A stretch of 46,614 nt of DNA, taken from contig JARBJD010000465.1 of assembly GCA_033064195.1 (NCBI GenBank), positions 1-46,614 on the forward strand, given 5' to 3'. Of this stretch, positions 1-10,206 are shown one piece after another; the first letter of the stretch is position 1; each line of letters starts with the position of its first letter. This stretch comes from Blattamonas nauphoetae (Eukaryota > Preaxostyla > Oxymonadida). The position numbers were made by a program, and so were the translations under genes. The notes under the pieces are model-generated. The model did no database searches. It had not been told where the DNA came from and saw only the letters and a list, made by a program, of their open reading frames with translations.

Positions 1-163
1 AAAATTCAAGTGGACTTTTCAAAATGAAAATCAAATTTTGACCTGGGGCACCTAGTCCACCTGGGTCACCATTTAGTCCGGAATAATCAATGAGTAGAAA
101 AATAATCTATTCGTCATTATTGATTTGGAGATTCATCGATGGAGTTCTTGATTGTCTTTCCTC

Positions 164-733
164 TCAAGTGAGGTTTCTCTTTGCTCTGAACCATTCGTCA
201 AGTCTCGCTTTGTATACTTTATCATCACCAATCACTCGATAGTGAAAAGGAATGTGTACTTTCTTGTACTCATCAATGAGTTCACAATTATGCTTTCTCA
301 GTTCGTTTTCAACAAACGATTGAGTGTAATGCTTACGCTTCATCTTATGTGTTCTGACTCCTTTCATCCATTGTGATGGTTTGATTCTCCATTCAACTCC
401 TTCATGAAGATATTTCACTACTGACTCTGATGTTTTGTATTCACCAACGAGTTCACAATTCTCACTGTGTAGTGACTCAATGAATTTTTCTTTATTGCAA
501 CAGATATCGAATCTGTGATACATGTTTGGGTTCAGATGTGGTCTTGCTCCTTTAATGAAAGTAGGAATGTAAACTCGATAAATCTCATCAGGTTTATCTT
601 CACTCGCATAATCGAAAGTACCATGTGCCAAATATGAGGTTCCAGAACGATTCAGAACTGGTTCGGTGATTAGTATTAATTTTTCATTCTTTAGAGTCTC
701 ATTAAGTTTGTTTGGTGTAAGCTGATTCGTCAT
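164..733 (-). CDS. three-repeat protein related to the Polinton end genes
   Basis: A 189-residue open frame made of three degenerate repeats of about 60-65 residues. Each repeat has a core like ENCELVGEY, a beta-type segment (PFHYR or VKYLHEG) and a tryptophan followed by a basic G-x-R segment (WMKGVRTH). The same repeats form the 200-residue and 129-residue proteins at the ends of the two elements further right. The start is the ATG directly after a T-rich TATTTTGTATTAA block. Sequence just upstream of the start (734-775) resembles the region upstream of the elements' polymerase gene, so this is probably a surviving piece of a third, more diverged element. Similar repeats without zinc ligands occur as DNA-recognition modules in phage and giant-virus proteins; that function is inferred, not shown. 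Confidence 0.6.
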   Translation of the reverse strand: MTNQLTPNKLNETLKNEKLILITEPVLNRSGTSYLAHGTFDYASEDKPDEIYRVYIPTFIKGARPHLNPNMYHRFDICCNKEKFIESLHSENCELVGEYKTSESVVKYLHEGVEWRIKPSQWMKGVRTHKMKRKHYTQSFVENELRKHNCELIDEYKKVHIPFHYRVIGDDKVYKARLDEWFRAKRNLT

Positions 734-765
734 TTAATACAAAATAAAAAAATCAGATAATAAAA
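734..765 (-). promoter_or_regulatory. T-rich promoter with TAAATG start
   Basis: Read on the minus strand, this is a T-run, TATTTTGTATTAAATG, with the ATG being the start of the 189-aa gene. The same arrangement precedes nearly every gene of the two Polinton copies. It resembles poxvirus late promoters, which have a T-rich core and TAAATG overlapping the start codon. Confidence 0.5.
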
Positions 766-1000
766 AATTAACGTTTGTTTTGTCAATGAATGAAAAACCC
801 TTTAGATTTAAGTTTGCTAAATGGGGTCACTTTTGACTAAATAATTGAATTTGAACCCAAAAGGTATCCACCAAAATGCAAGAAAACAAGTATTATCCGG
901 CATTTCGGAATCATAGCTGATTGTACTTTAAAAATAATACTCTGTTCAATCGGAATTGAGAATCACTATTCAGTTCCCAGTATTATAATTCCGGACTAAT

Positions 1001-1524
1001 TGCAATCTAGGTAGGTATCGATATTCTTCTTCTATACTACTGTGGTTTGTTCCTCAATTTCAATGTCTTCCTGCTGAAGACGGTGTGGAGTCTGTTCAAC
1101 TGGACTCAAGTTGAAATTATGGATTGATCTCAATCTGAACTCATAGACGAATGCTTTATTGTCATTTTAGCATCACTTGTTCAATAATATCTGGTCTTTC
1201 CGGCTGTTTCATTGAAGAATGATAAATCGAAATGGAATTGAAAGCTCGTTCTCGTTGATCACCCCTTTCTTAATTTATTCAAGACCCAAATACCGGAAGC
1301 CGGAATGACTGAAGTATGATCACTCATTATGTTAAGAGATGTTGATTCAAGTAGTATATAAGGCGAACTGGGAACAGGGCTTTCCATCGCCAAAGCAAGT
1401 TCGCGACTTGTGATCAGATTTATCAATTTTTCTGTTGATATAATTCGTAGAATGATCCCTCATCCAGCGTTTGTCTTCATTTCATCTTGATGGGGAGATC
1501 GTGGATTGATCATGTTCCATAATT
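1001..1524. other. non-coding stretch with TATA promoter upstream of hAT relic
   Basis: No convincing reading frame is present. A TATATAAGGC box lies at 1355-1364, and a plausible initiator (TCCATC) lies about 30 bp further on, near 1385. This is a conventional RNA polymerase II arrangement that would have driven the transposase relic downstream. It differs clearly from the T-rich TAAATG signals of the Polinton genes. Nothing else recognisable is seen. Confidence 0.4.
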
Positions 1525-3179
1525 TTGTTGATGAATCTCATCTTACCAAATTCACATTCTTCATCCTCATCAGTCAGAGAATGCAGCCAGTTCAGGATAA
1601 TCAAGGAGTTCGAACGGAACCATCCGACCGATAAAGGTCTCTTCAAGTTGGACAATGGGATGGGTATTTTATGCACTAGGTGTTCTATCTTCTACAAAAA
1701 CAAACATCAATCCTGTAAGCCTTTTCTATCGAGTCCTTCCACAACCATCAGGTTATCGAACTTGGTGAATCATACTCATTCTAACCTTCACATGAATGCA
1801 GAATCTCATGACAGTATTGATGAAAGACAAATTAATGTTCCATTTCTCTCTCTCTCAAATCTCCAACACTCTCATTGTCAATTTGTTTCGATCTGTGCAC
1901 TATATAGCAAAGCATAATCTCCCAATCAGACAGCATCGATCCCTTGTGGCAGAGTTCGATCGTACGGCCAATCTTCCTCCCTCATCGATCGGCACGTATC
2001 AATCAGAACGCTCCTTCCAAAATGGTTTGCACATTTTGAATGGATCATTCGTGTTCCAACGCTCGTTTGTCTCAACTATCTGTCCATTTTATTCGGTAAT
2101 CATCGATTCTTCTACTGATATCTCAGCGAACAATCATTTAAATATTTTCCTGAAGTATTTTGATCGAAATGGACAAATCATTCATCAAGCTCTAGCACTT
2201 CCTCGGATCTCCACGTCATCTGGTGAACAGATCCTGAATGCTGTTCAATCAACTCTGTTAAAATATGAGCTCCCACTTCAACTTTGTATTTCAGTTTCTT
2301 CGGATGGTGACAGTTCGATGAGAGGAGAGAATGATGGTTTTGGGAAGATTTAGAGCTGCAGGTTTTCGAGGAATACACGTTCATTGCTTCGCGCACCGCA
2401 TTCAAATCGTCCTGAACCGAGTTCTCCATCGCATTCAGTATGATGAATTCAGAAGAGCTATCGAGATTCTGAAAGACTGTGCTTCTTTCATCAAACGAAG
2501 TCCGCACCGTCGACGGCTGTTGGCGACTTTACAGAAGCGAATCAAAGAAAGAAAGACATCGCTTCCTCTCATCCATCGCATAAGATGGGATTCGATCTTT
2601 AGAACTACCGAACACGCTCTCGCCTGCTATCAATCCATCACCACCATTCTGGCAACTACGTCGTTGACAAAAGAAAAGAGATTCGGCTCAAACAACAATG
2701 GACGAAGCGATTTCGCTCGACACTGGTTCTCCTCAAAACAGTTCTCTCCATTTCACTCTCTCACTGAAATTGTTCAGCGCCGAAGCCTGTCACTCTTCGA
2801 CCTGAACGATCAGCTGCAATCAACTCTCGCCCACCTGTCCGAACTGAACAACCCTCTGCTCTCTCTTTCACTTGTCTCTCCAAAGACGCTACGGACAGCT
2901 GGAGACACACTTCTGTCGAAGATAAACCTTTCCATGATGTTTCTCTCCGATCTGAGACTGAATTCGCGGAGGAGATGTCGATGGGGAATGGAGACACTTC
3001 ATCGACCTCTTCTGTGTCGATAAAGAAGATACAAGCCTCGCGAGAACGGCGTATGCTTCTCTCTGTGAAACGTATTCAATCCATTTCAACGATACGTGTT
3101 CAACTTCGATGGATACGGAATTTGATTCGTTTGTAGATTCTTGCACAGTCGAAAACGAAACGATTCGAACCTTTGAGAG
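1525..3179 (+). pseudogene. hAT-superfamily transposase relic (ZNF862/ZBED-like)
   Basis: The conceptual protein begins with a zinc finger of the transposase type: CTRC near 1669-1680 and a histidine cluster (NHTHSNLH) near 1765-1790. A hAT core follows, with SVIIDSSTDIS near 2096-2130, SSDGDSSM near 2297-2320 and HVHCFAHRIQ near 2380-2410. The frame changes around 1850-1915, around 2335-2350 and again near 3000, so the gene is dead. The C-terminal hAT dimerisation segment is missing, because homology stops just before the Polinton terminus at 3186 and does not resume beyond 44687. TIRs and the 8-bp duplication expected of hAT elements were not found. Family assignment rests on motif order only. 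Confidence 0.6.
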
Positions 3180-3326
3180 ATGGTGAGTAGTGGTATATGC
3201 GAAATGGGAACCAAACTGGCATAGGTGATACTCCTAGGAGAATTGGAACGAGAAATCATTTTGAATCTCAGAGCCAATTGATTTTTTAATATGACTCATT
3301 CTAATTTCCATCTCACTTACTACTGA

Positions 3327-3357
3327 AAATATTGACATTTCAGAGTAGTCAATATTT
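3327..3357. repeat. perfect 10-bp hairpin in TIR
   Basis: AAATATTGAC at 3327-3336 faces GTCAATATTT at 3348-3357 across 11 bp. The same hairpin is kept in all four TIRs (6735-6765, 27147-27177, 44515-44545), about 145 bp from each tip. The surrounding ACTACTGAAA and TTTCAGAGTAGT can pair in an alternative, overlapping hairpin. A binding site for integrase or a replication protein is possible; this is inference. Confidence 0.6.
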
Positions 3358-3480
3358 GGCCGTAAATTCAAAAATAAAGGCGAAAAACGGACCTCTTGAA
3401 AAGTGTCTTTTGAAGCAAATTTTGAGTACTTTTAGAAAACAACGTCGATTTCTTTTTATTCAATTTTTAATTTGTATAAA

Positions 3481-4071
3481 ATGAGCAGCGTCTTGACACC
3501 AACACAACTCCTAGAAATTCTCGAGAAAGATAATTTGAAAATGAAATCACCTCCAACTCTCAATCGACAAGGAACAACATATCTCACAGGAAGCACTTTC
3601 GAATACTATCTCGAAGAGAAACCAGATGAAACTTATCAAGTGTACGTCAATAGTTTCGTCAAAGGATACAGACCACATCTGAATCGCCAGAAATATCTTC
3701 GACCAGCAAATCGTTGCACAAAAGAGAAGCTTATTGAATCAATGAAAATGAGAATTGTGAACTCATTTCTGAATACACTCATTCAAGTACTCCAGTAACA
3801 TATCGACACGAAGGAATTGAATGGATAGTGATCCCATCAAAATGGATGAAAGGATTCAGAACTCATCAGAACAAACGAAAACGATACACACAATCGTTTG
3901 TTGAAAATGAATTGAAAAGAGAATTGTGAACTCATTGGAACATACACAAAGGTACTTGAGCCATTCAAATATCGCGATTTACGAACAAAGAATGAGTATT
4001 ACGTTCGCTTGGACAATTGGTTGTATTTTGGAGACCGTCCTCACTTGAGAAAGTACCACGAAAGGTCATGA
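3481..4071 (+). pseudogene. three-repeat end protein, outer left TIR copy (broken)
   Basis: Relic of the 200-residue end protein that is intact at 26425-27018. It starts at the ATG directly after TTTTTAATTTGTATAAA and ends with the family's usual terminus. It lies wholly inside the TIR, so each element carries one copy at each end. It has about two breaks. For domain description see the intact copy. Confidence 0.75.
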
Positions 4072-5745
4072 AAATACTGAAAATCTATTTTGACCACAAA
4101 TCACTGAAATCCAACATGAGAACCATTTCGAAAATTCTGAAAAATTCTAAAATCTTGGGACACTGTCGGTCCTCGATCAAGACAATCCTGATGAAAATCG
4201 GTTGAGAATTCGTTGAGCTACGTACCGAACTTAGGTCGAAAAGAGACGAAAAAGTCGATGTTCCGATTTTGCTACTATGAACCGCTTTATGGCTCAAATT
4301 GTGTTCAAACACGTTTGATTGTGACGGAAATCATTTTGAAAGGTAGGATTTTCGATAAAAGCACTTCTGAGATTTTGGTTTGATCCGACCCATTGAGGTT
4401 TTTCGCGTTTTTGAGATTTTTAGAAAAGGTATGGACGTTCGGGACTATGTCCTTTTGATCACTTTTCGTCGTCTTACGGTGTTTTGGGTGTGAAAACGCT
4501 AGTTAGCGTCTTTTGTGTCATTCATCTCTGAAAACTTTTGACACCTCTACGTTCGCACACTTTTTCATGAATTTTCACATTTCACTACTTTCACTTCATT
4601 TACTCCGTTTTTGCATCATTTTAACGAACATAAGTCGACGCGAGACGTATAGTGCATTTCCTTAGTTTCATTTTGTCGGTTCTTCGATCACACCTCTGAC
4701 GACACATTTGCACCAACATTTTGACACTATGGATTTTTGATCCGATTTTCACTGCAAATCCTTCTTTCTCACGGTATGAGTAAGGTGTGCTCGAATTTTG
4801 AGGAGATTTTGTCGGATAGTTCTCCCATAAAGTCACTTTTCATGTTTTCACTTCTCAACTTTTGACCGTTTTGTCACTTCAAAACCGACTGTAGTCCCTT
4901 TCATTTCATCACTTTCTCCCCATTTCACATATGATCTGTTCACCATTCCTCTTCATTTTGCTCAATTCACTTCCATTTTGTGGGCTGCTCACTTCACTAG
5001 CACATCATTTTAGTCAACTTTTCATCAACTTTTTCACAAAAACAGAGTAAATGAAAGCGAAACAATCAACAATGAAGTGAGCAAGTATGAAACTGAGAGG
5101 GAAATTGACGATCGTGAAAACGGTGTGAAATGTGGCACCAATAGTGAAAATGTCGCTTGTGTTTGGTCCTTGCTTAAAACATCAAAAATGATTCAAAATG
5201 TATGTGAAATGATGAAGATTACGGAAAAATTCCGAGATATGAAGTGAGCTGTTGAAAGTGAGATCTCGGTAAAAGTCCGGAATCTTCACTTAACGGAAAT
5301 TAGTGTGTTGTATTAGAGAAAAGTTTAGTCGAAAGAAACATGAATGAAGTGGTAAAAAGAGGAAACAACGAGGAAACGAAGTCGGAAGTGAGGTCAAAAA
5401 GAAAACATAACTAGTGCAAAATTGGTGACAATTCAACCATAAAGAGAGAAAACAAGTCTAAAACAAGAAGAAAATGAGAGTGAAATGATGAAGAATGCAT
5501 ACTTTACCGAGATCCACGACCGATCCTGAAACCCTGCATAACTCTGCAAAAGTTCGGAATCTTCAAAAACGGAGCATACCTTGATGATCCTACAGTTCCG
5601 AGAATCCAAAACGCGACGAATTGGAACGAAACAAGCACTCTTGAGAAATGAGTGATCGAACCCATTGATCCTCGTTTCTAGTGAAAAATCCAGAACTGAG
5701 AAAACAACGAAAGAATTTTTATTTTGAATTTTTAATTTGTATTAA
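4072..5745. other. non-coding TIR interior with strand-composition switch
   Basis: No frame is conserved between the four TIR copies, so I regard this as non-coding. Reading inward, the top strand is pyrimidine-rich to about 5035 (repeated CATTTCA, CACTTTC) and then switches to purine-rich (repeated GTGAAATG, GAAGTGA). A motif AAAAGTCCGGAATCTTCA at 5272-5289 recurs in near-identical form at about 5547-5564. These features suggest a structural or replication role rather than a gene. The last 30 bp hold the T-rich, TTAAATG promoter of the next gene. Confidence 0.5.
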
Positions 5746-6594
5746 ATGAATCCAACTGAAATGTACAAGGAAAGACGTCGAGTATGTTCAGAACAAGCAT
5801 TAATTGAATCAATGAGAGAAGAGAACTGTACGCTAGTCTCTGAGTATGTCAGAAATAATGTGCCGGTGACGTATGTTCATGAGGGAGTTCAACTTTTAAT
5901 TTCAATGAAAGACCAAACAGAAATGAATCGACAAAAATACAATTCACAAATGATTGAGAAAATGATTGATCATAATCTCTCGACGACCCACGAGAATGCA
6001 GCAGTGATTGACTCACTACAGAAGACAACAGAAGCACACAAGAATGCGATATCTTCAATTCAGAAAGTGGTGAGCACAAATGGATCGATCACGACACCAA
6101 CAATTGAGGATTGATCAATGTGAATGGAGCGAAGTGGAATATCTCAGAAGGATCACTTCCGAAGTATCCTGGAACATACCCGTCCTCAACATTCTCTTCT
6201 GGAATTTCCAATATCACAATCACTAGCAGAAACTTCTGAATTCAGTTCAATGGTGATGGAATAATTATGTGGTCTCCCTGTGACAAACCAGCTTTGTATT
6301 ACTACGATGAGGACACGGGTTCAGGAGTGTTTTCAATATCCACAACAGGAAGTTTTTCTCAACTGTCAGACAGAAGAGTGAAAAGGAATATTGAACCATA
6401 CCCTGATGTACTTGAACAATTGAATAAAGTCGAAATTGTTCGCTACCAATTCAACACGTTCGACTCGAAGATCAACAAAGTGACGAAACAAATAGAGAAC
6501 GAGACTGATGAAGAACACTTGAAGAACTGCAAAGAGAAATGTGAATGCTTGAAGAAGGAAAGAGAGAAGAAACACATCGGTGTAATTGCACAAC
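5746..6594 (+). pseudogene. fibre-like protein with S74 domain, outer copy, 5' part
   Basis: The first roughly 47 codons lie in the TIR and are the same as the start of the right-end two-repeat protein (from MNPTEMYKERRRVC). The sequence then leaves the repeat family and becomes fibre-like: a helical, probably coiled-coil segment rich in Q, E, T and S, then glycine- and serine-rich beta-type sequence, then the beginning of an S74 intramolecular chaperone domain (LSDRRVKRNIEPYPDVLEQL). The inner element is inserted inside the S74 region after HIGVIAQQ. The rest of the gene continues at 27321. The copy also has a few breaks of its own. Confidence 0.75.
6589..6594. repeat. target-site duplication CACAAC, left
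   Basis: CACAAC directly before the inner element's left tip is repeated directly after its right tip (27321-27326). The uninterrupted fibre gene of the inner element itself has this hexamer once at the equivalent place. Six base pairs is the usual Polinton duplication length. Confidence 0.95.
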
Positions 6595-6887
6595 AGTAGT
6601 GGTATAAGCGAAATGGGAACCAAACTGGCATAGGTGATACCCTAGGAGAATTGGAACGAGAAATCATTTTGAATCTCAGAGCCAATTGATTTTTTAATAT
6701 GACTCATTCTAATTTCCATCTCACTTACTACTGAAAATATTGACATTTCAGAGTAGTCAATATTTGGCCGTAAATTCAAAAATAAAGGCGAAAACGGACC
6801 TCTTGAAAAGTGTCTTTTGAAGCAAATTTTGAGTACTTTTAGAAAACAACGTCGATTTCTTTTTATTCAATTTTTAATTTGTATAAA

Positions 6888-7479
6888 ATGAGCAGCGTCT
6901 TGACACCAACACAACTCCTGAAATTCTCGGACAAAGATAATTTGAAAATGAAATCACCTCCAACTCTCAATCGACAAGGAACAACATATCTCACAGGAAG
7001 CACTTTCGAATACTATCTCGAAGAGAAACCAGATGAAACTTATCAAGTGTACGTCAATAGTTTCGTCAAAGGATACAGACCACATCTGAATCGTCAGAAA
7101 TATCTTCGACCAGCAAATCGTTGCACAAAAGAGAAGCTTATTGAATCAATGAAAATGAAAATTGTGAACTCATTTCTGAATACACTCATTCAAGTACTCC
7201 AGTAACATATCGACACGAAGGAATTGAATGGATAGTGATCCCATCAAAATGGATGAAAGGATTCAGAACTCATCAGAACAAACGAAAACGATACACACAA
7301 TCGTTTGTTGAAAATGAATTGAAAAAGAGAATTGTGAACTCATTGGAACATACACAAAGGTACTTGAGCCATTCAAATATCGCGATTTACGAACAAAGAA
7401 TGAGTATTACGTTCGCTTGGACAATTGGTTGTATTTTGGAGACCGTCCTCACTTGAGAAAGTACCACGAAAGGTCGTGA
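6888..7479 (+). pseudogene. three-repeat end protein, inner left TIR copy (broken)
   Basis: The same gene as at 26425-27018, in the opposite TIR. The start is the ATG after TTTTTAATTTGTATAAA. About two breaks. Its partner in the right TIR is open, so the two TIRs of the same element have not been fully homogenised. Confidence 0.75.
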
Positions 7480-9170
7480 AAATACTGAAAATCTATTTTT
7501 GACCACAAATCACTGAAATCCAACATGAGAACCATTTCGAAAAATTCTGCAAAAAATTCTAAAATCTCGGGGACACTGTCGGTCCTCGATCAAGACAATC
7601 CTGATGAAAATCGGTTGAGAATTCGTCGAACTGCGAACCGGACTTAGGTCGAAAAAGTGACCAAAAAAGTCGATGTTCCGATTTCGCCACTATGAACACC
7701 TTTATGTCTCAAATTGTGCTCAAACACGTTCTAAAATTACGAAATTGATGTTGATAGGTGAAATTTTAGGAAAAAAGCACTTTTGAAAAAAAAGTTTGAT
7801 CCGACCCCACAACATATTTTGAAAATGACAAAATTTTTAAGGAGGAGAAAGTGACGTCTCGCTCTTCTCCTACACGTCACTTTTCGCCCTCTGATGGTCT
7901 CCCGTAGGTGTCAAAACGATAGTGGACAGGTATTCGCGTCATTCGGTTTGACGATCCTCGACACACGATCGTTTTCACAATTTTTGTCAATTTTCATTTT
8001 ACACGATTTTCCTTCAAACCACTTCACAATCGTACTCAAGCGACGCTTTTTGAGAATTCTGGTTTTACATCACCTATAGTTCTCTGGAGGGTCGGTTTTT
8101 CGATCACACTTGTGACGACACATTTGCACCAACATTTTGACACTATGGATTTTTGATCTGAATTTCGTCGCAAATCCTTCTTTCTCACGGTATGAGTAAG
8201 GTGTGCTCAAATTTTGAGGAGATTTTGTCGGATAGTTCTCCCATAAAGTCACTTTTCATGTTTTCACTTCTCAACTTTTGACCGTTTTGTCACTTCAAAA
8301 CCGACTGTAGTCCCTTTCATTTCATCACTTTCTCTCCCATTTCACATTTGATCTCTTCACCATTCCTCTTCATTTTGCTCATATCACTTCCATTTTGTGG
8401 GCCGTTCTCACTTCACTAGCACATCATTTTAGTCAAGTTTTCATCAACTTTTCTCAAAAACAGAGCAAAAGAAAGCGAAACAACCAACAATGAAACGGGC
8501 AAGTATGAAACTGAGAGGGAAATTGACGATCGTGAAAACGGTGTGAAATGTGACACCAATAGTGAAAATTAGGTCTGTGTTCAGGTTTTTTCTCTTAAAA
8601 ACAACAAAATGAATCAAAAACGTGAAATGATGAAGACTACGGAAAAGTTCGAGATATGAAGTGAGCCGTTGAAAGTGAGATCTCGGTAAAAGTCCGGAAT
8701 CTTCACTTAACGGAAAGTAGTGCAATTCAATTGAGAAAAAGTTTGAGCGAACTGAGCATGAATGAAGTGGTTAAAACAGTAAACAACGAGAAAACGAAGA
8801 CGGAAGTGACGTCAAAATGAAATGCTAACGAATGAGAAACAAGTAACAATTCAACCAAAAACAGCTGAAACAGAGCTGAAATAAGATGAAAGTGAGAGTG
8901 AAATGATGAAGAATACATAAATATGCAAAGATCTGCACCCGGTTGTGAATCGCTCAATAACTCTGCAAAAGTCCGGAAATCTTCAAAAAAACGGAAGCAT
9001 ACCACGATGATCTCCAACTTCAGGAGATTCCAAAACACGACAAATCGGAACGAAACAAGCACTCTTGAGAAATGTGTGATCGAACCCATTGATCCTCGAT
9101 TCCAGCGAAAAATCCAAAACTGAGAAAACAACGAAAGAAATGTTATTTTTGAATTTTTAATTTGTATTAA
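7480..9170. other. non-coding TIR interior of inner left end
   Basis: Equivalent to 4072-5745. The pyrimidine-to-purine switch on the top strand lies near 8455. The AAAAGTCCGGAATCTTCA motif is at about 8690 and again, with small changes, at about 8967. Open frames here on either strand are not shared by the other TIR copies, so I call no gene. The fibre promoter (T-rich block, GTATTAAATG) is at about 9142-9173. Confidence 0.5.
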
Positions 9171-10206
9171 ATGAATCCAACTGCGATGTACAGCGAAAGA
9201 CGTCGAGTATGTTCAGAACAAGCATTAATTGAATCAATGAGAGAAGAGAACTGTTCGCTGGTCTCTGAGTATGTCAGAAATAATGTGCCGGTGACGTATG
9301 TTCATGAGGGATTGTCATTTTTAATTTCAATGAAAGACCAAACAGAAATGAATCGACAAAAATACAATTCACAAATGATTGAGAAAATGATTGATCATAC
9401 TCTGTCAACAACCAACGAGAATACAGCAGTGATTGACTCACTTCAGAAGACAACAGAAGCACACAAGACAGCGATATCTTCAATCCAAAAGTGGTGAGCA
9501 CAAATGGATCGATCACGACACCAACAATTGGAGGATTGATCAATGTGAATGGAGCGAAGTGGAATATCTCAGAAGGATCACTTCCGAAGTATCCTGGAAC
9601 ATATCCGGCATCAACATTTTCTTCTGGCGTTTCATATCACAATCACTTGCAGAAACTTCAGGAATTCAGTTCAATGGTGATGGAATAATTATGTGGTCTC
9701 CTGTGACAAACCAGCACTCTACTACTACGATGAGGATACTGGTTCAGGAGTGTTTTCAATATCCACCAACAGGAAGTTTTTCTCAACTGTCAGACAGAAG
9801 AGTGAAAAGAAATATTGAACCATACCCCGATGTTCTTGAACAACTGAATAAAGTGGAAATCGTGCAGTACCAATTCAACACATTTGATTCGAAGATCAAC
9901 AAAGTGACGAAACAAATCGAGAGCGAGACGGATGAAGAACACTTGAAGAACTGCAAAGAGAAATGTGAATGTCTGAAGAAGGAAAGTGAGAAGAAACATA
10001 TTGGTGTGATTGCACAACAGATCCAAGAAATCTTTCCTGAAGTCGTGAATGATTCCAATCCAGATTGTCTTCAAGTTGATTATGCAGAACTCTCTTGCTT
10101 CTGTCTCAAAGCCATTCAGGAACTGAGTAGCATTGTCGGGCAACAACAGACACTCATAACTCAACTCATTCAAAAATATAATTCACTGGTTAATATTCCA
10201 ACATGA
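9171..10206 (+). pseudogene. fibre-like protein with C-terminal S74 chaperone domain, inner copy (broken)
   Basis: Parts in order: a TIR-encoded N-terminal module shared with the right-end two-repeat protein; a helical segment (about 9310-9490) likely to form a coiled coil; a glycine/serine-rich beta-type region; then an S74 intramolecular chaperone domain at about 9785-10170. The S74 hallmarks are LSDRRVKRNI, HIGVIAQQIQEIFPEVV, VDYAEL and AIQELSS, followed by a short helical tail. In phage tail fibres and in animal MYRF, S74 trimerises and usually cleaves itself off. Here it suggests a trimeric surface spike of the virion. The gene has a few breaks. Its 3' end overlaps the opposing 136-aa gene by about 17 bp. 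Confidence 0.75.

Larger units (their letters stand above)
72..1000. repeat. short inverted repeats bracketing a solo element-type gene
   Basis: TTTAGTCCGGAATAAT at 72-87 is matched in inverted orientation by ATTATAATTCCGGACTAA at 982-999, with a small internal indel. Between them lies one complete gene of the Polinton end-gene family (164-733) with its own promoter. The pair could be the ends of a small mobile unit or of a remnant of a larger element. The match is only about 15 bp and no flanking duplication is evident, so this is tentative. Confidence 0.3.
3186..5888 (+). repeat. left TIR of outer element, about 2.7 kb
   Basis: This stretch is repeated in inverted orientation at about 41966-44687. 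It contains the terminal 290 bp, a relic of the three-repeat gene, a 1.65-kb non-coding stretch and the first 45-50 codons of the next gene. Homology ends within that reading frame, just after a VTYVHEG motif. A segment at about 4385-4690 differs strongly from the other three TIRs of the window, whereas the flanking parts match them. Confidence 0.85.
6595..9311 (+). repeat. left TIR of inner element, about 2.7 kb
   Basis: Matches, inverted, about 24576-27320. As in the outer copy, it includes the end-gene relic, the 1.65-kb non-coding stretch and the first 45-50 codons of the fibre gene, and homology stops inside the frame after VTYVHEG. Published Polinton TIRs are usually some hundreds of bases to a kilobase or so, so this is long for the group. 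Confidence 0.88.

Noticed and set aside
1482-1676. Minus-strand open frames across the hAT relic and the capsid genes
   Set aside because: They lie opposite genes with clear protein homology and are shadows of them.
3280-3360. CRISPR-like or satellite repeat arrays in the AT-rich TIR tips
   Set aside because: Only inverted pairs are present; there are no regularly spaced direct repeats.
3186-6594. A separate 3.4-kb element between the two left tips
   Set aside because: The fibre gene running out of this segment resumes at 27321 beyond the inner element with a matching duplication, so this is simply the left part of the outer element.
8727-9131. 134-codon open frame on the minus strand in the TIR interior, and similar ones at 25181-25462 and 42570-42836
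   Set aside because: None is kept across all four TIR copies. They arise from the strongly biased pyrimidine/purine composition.
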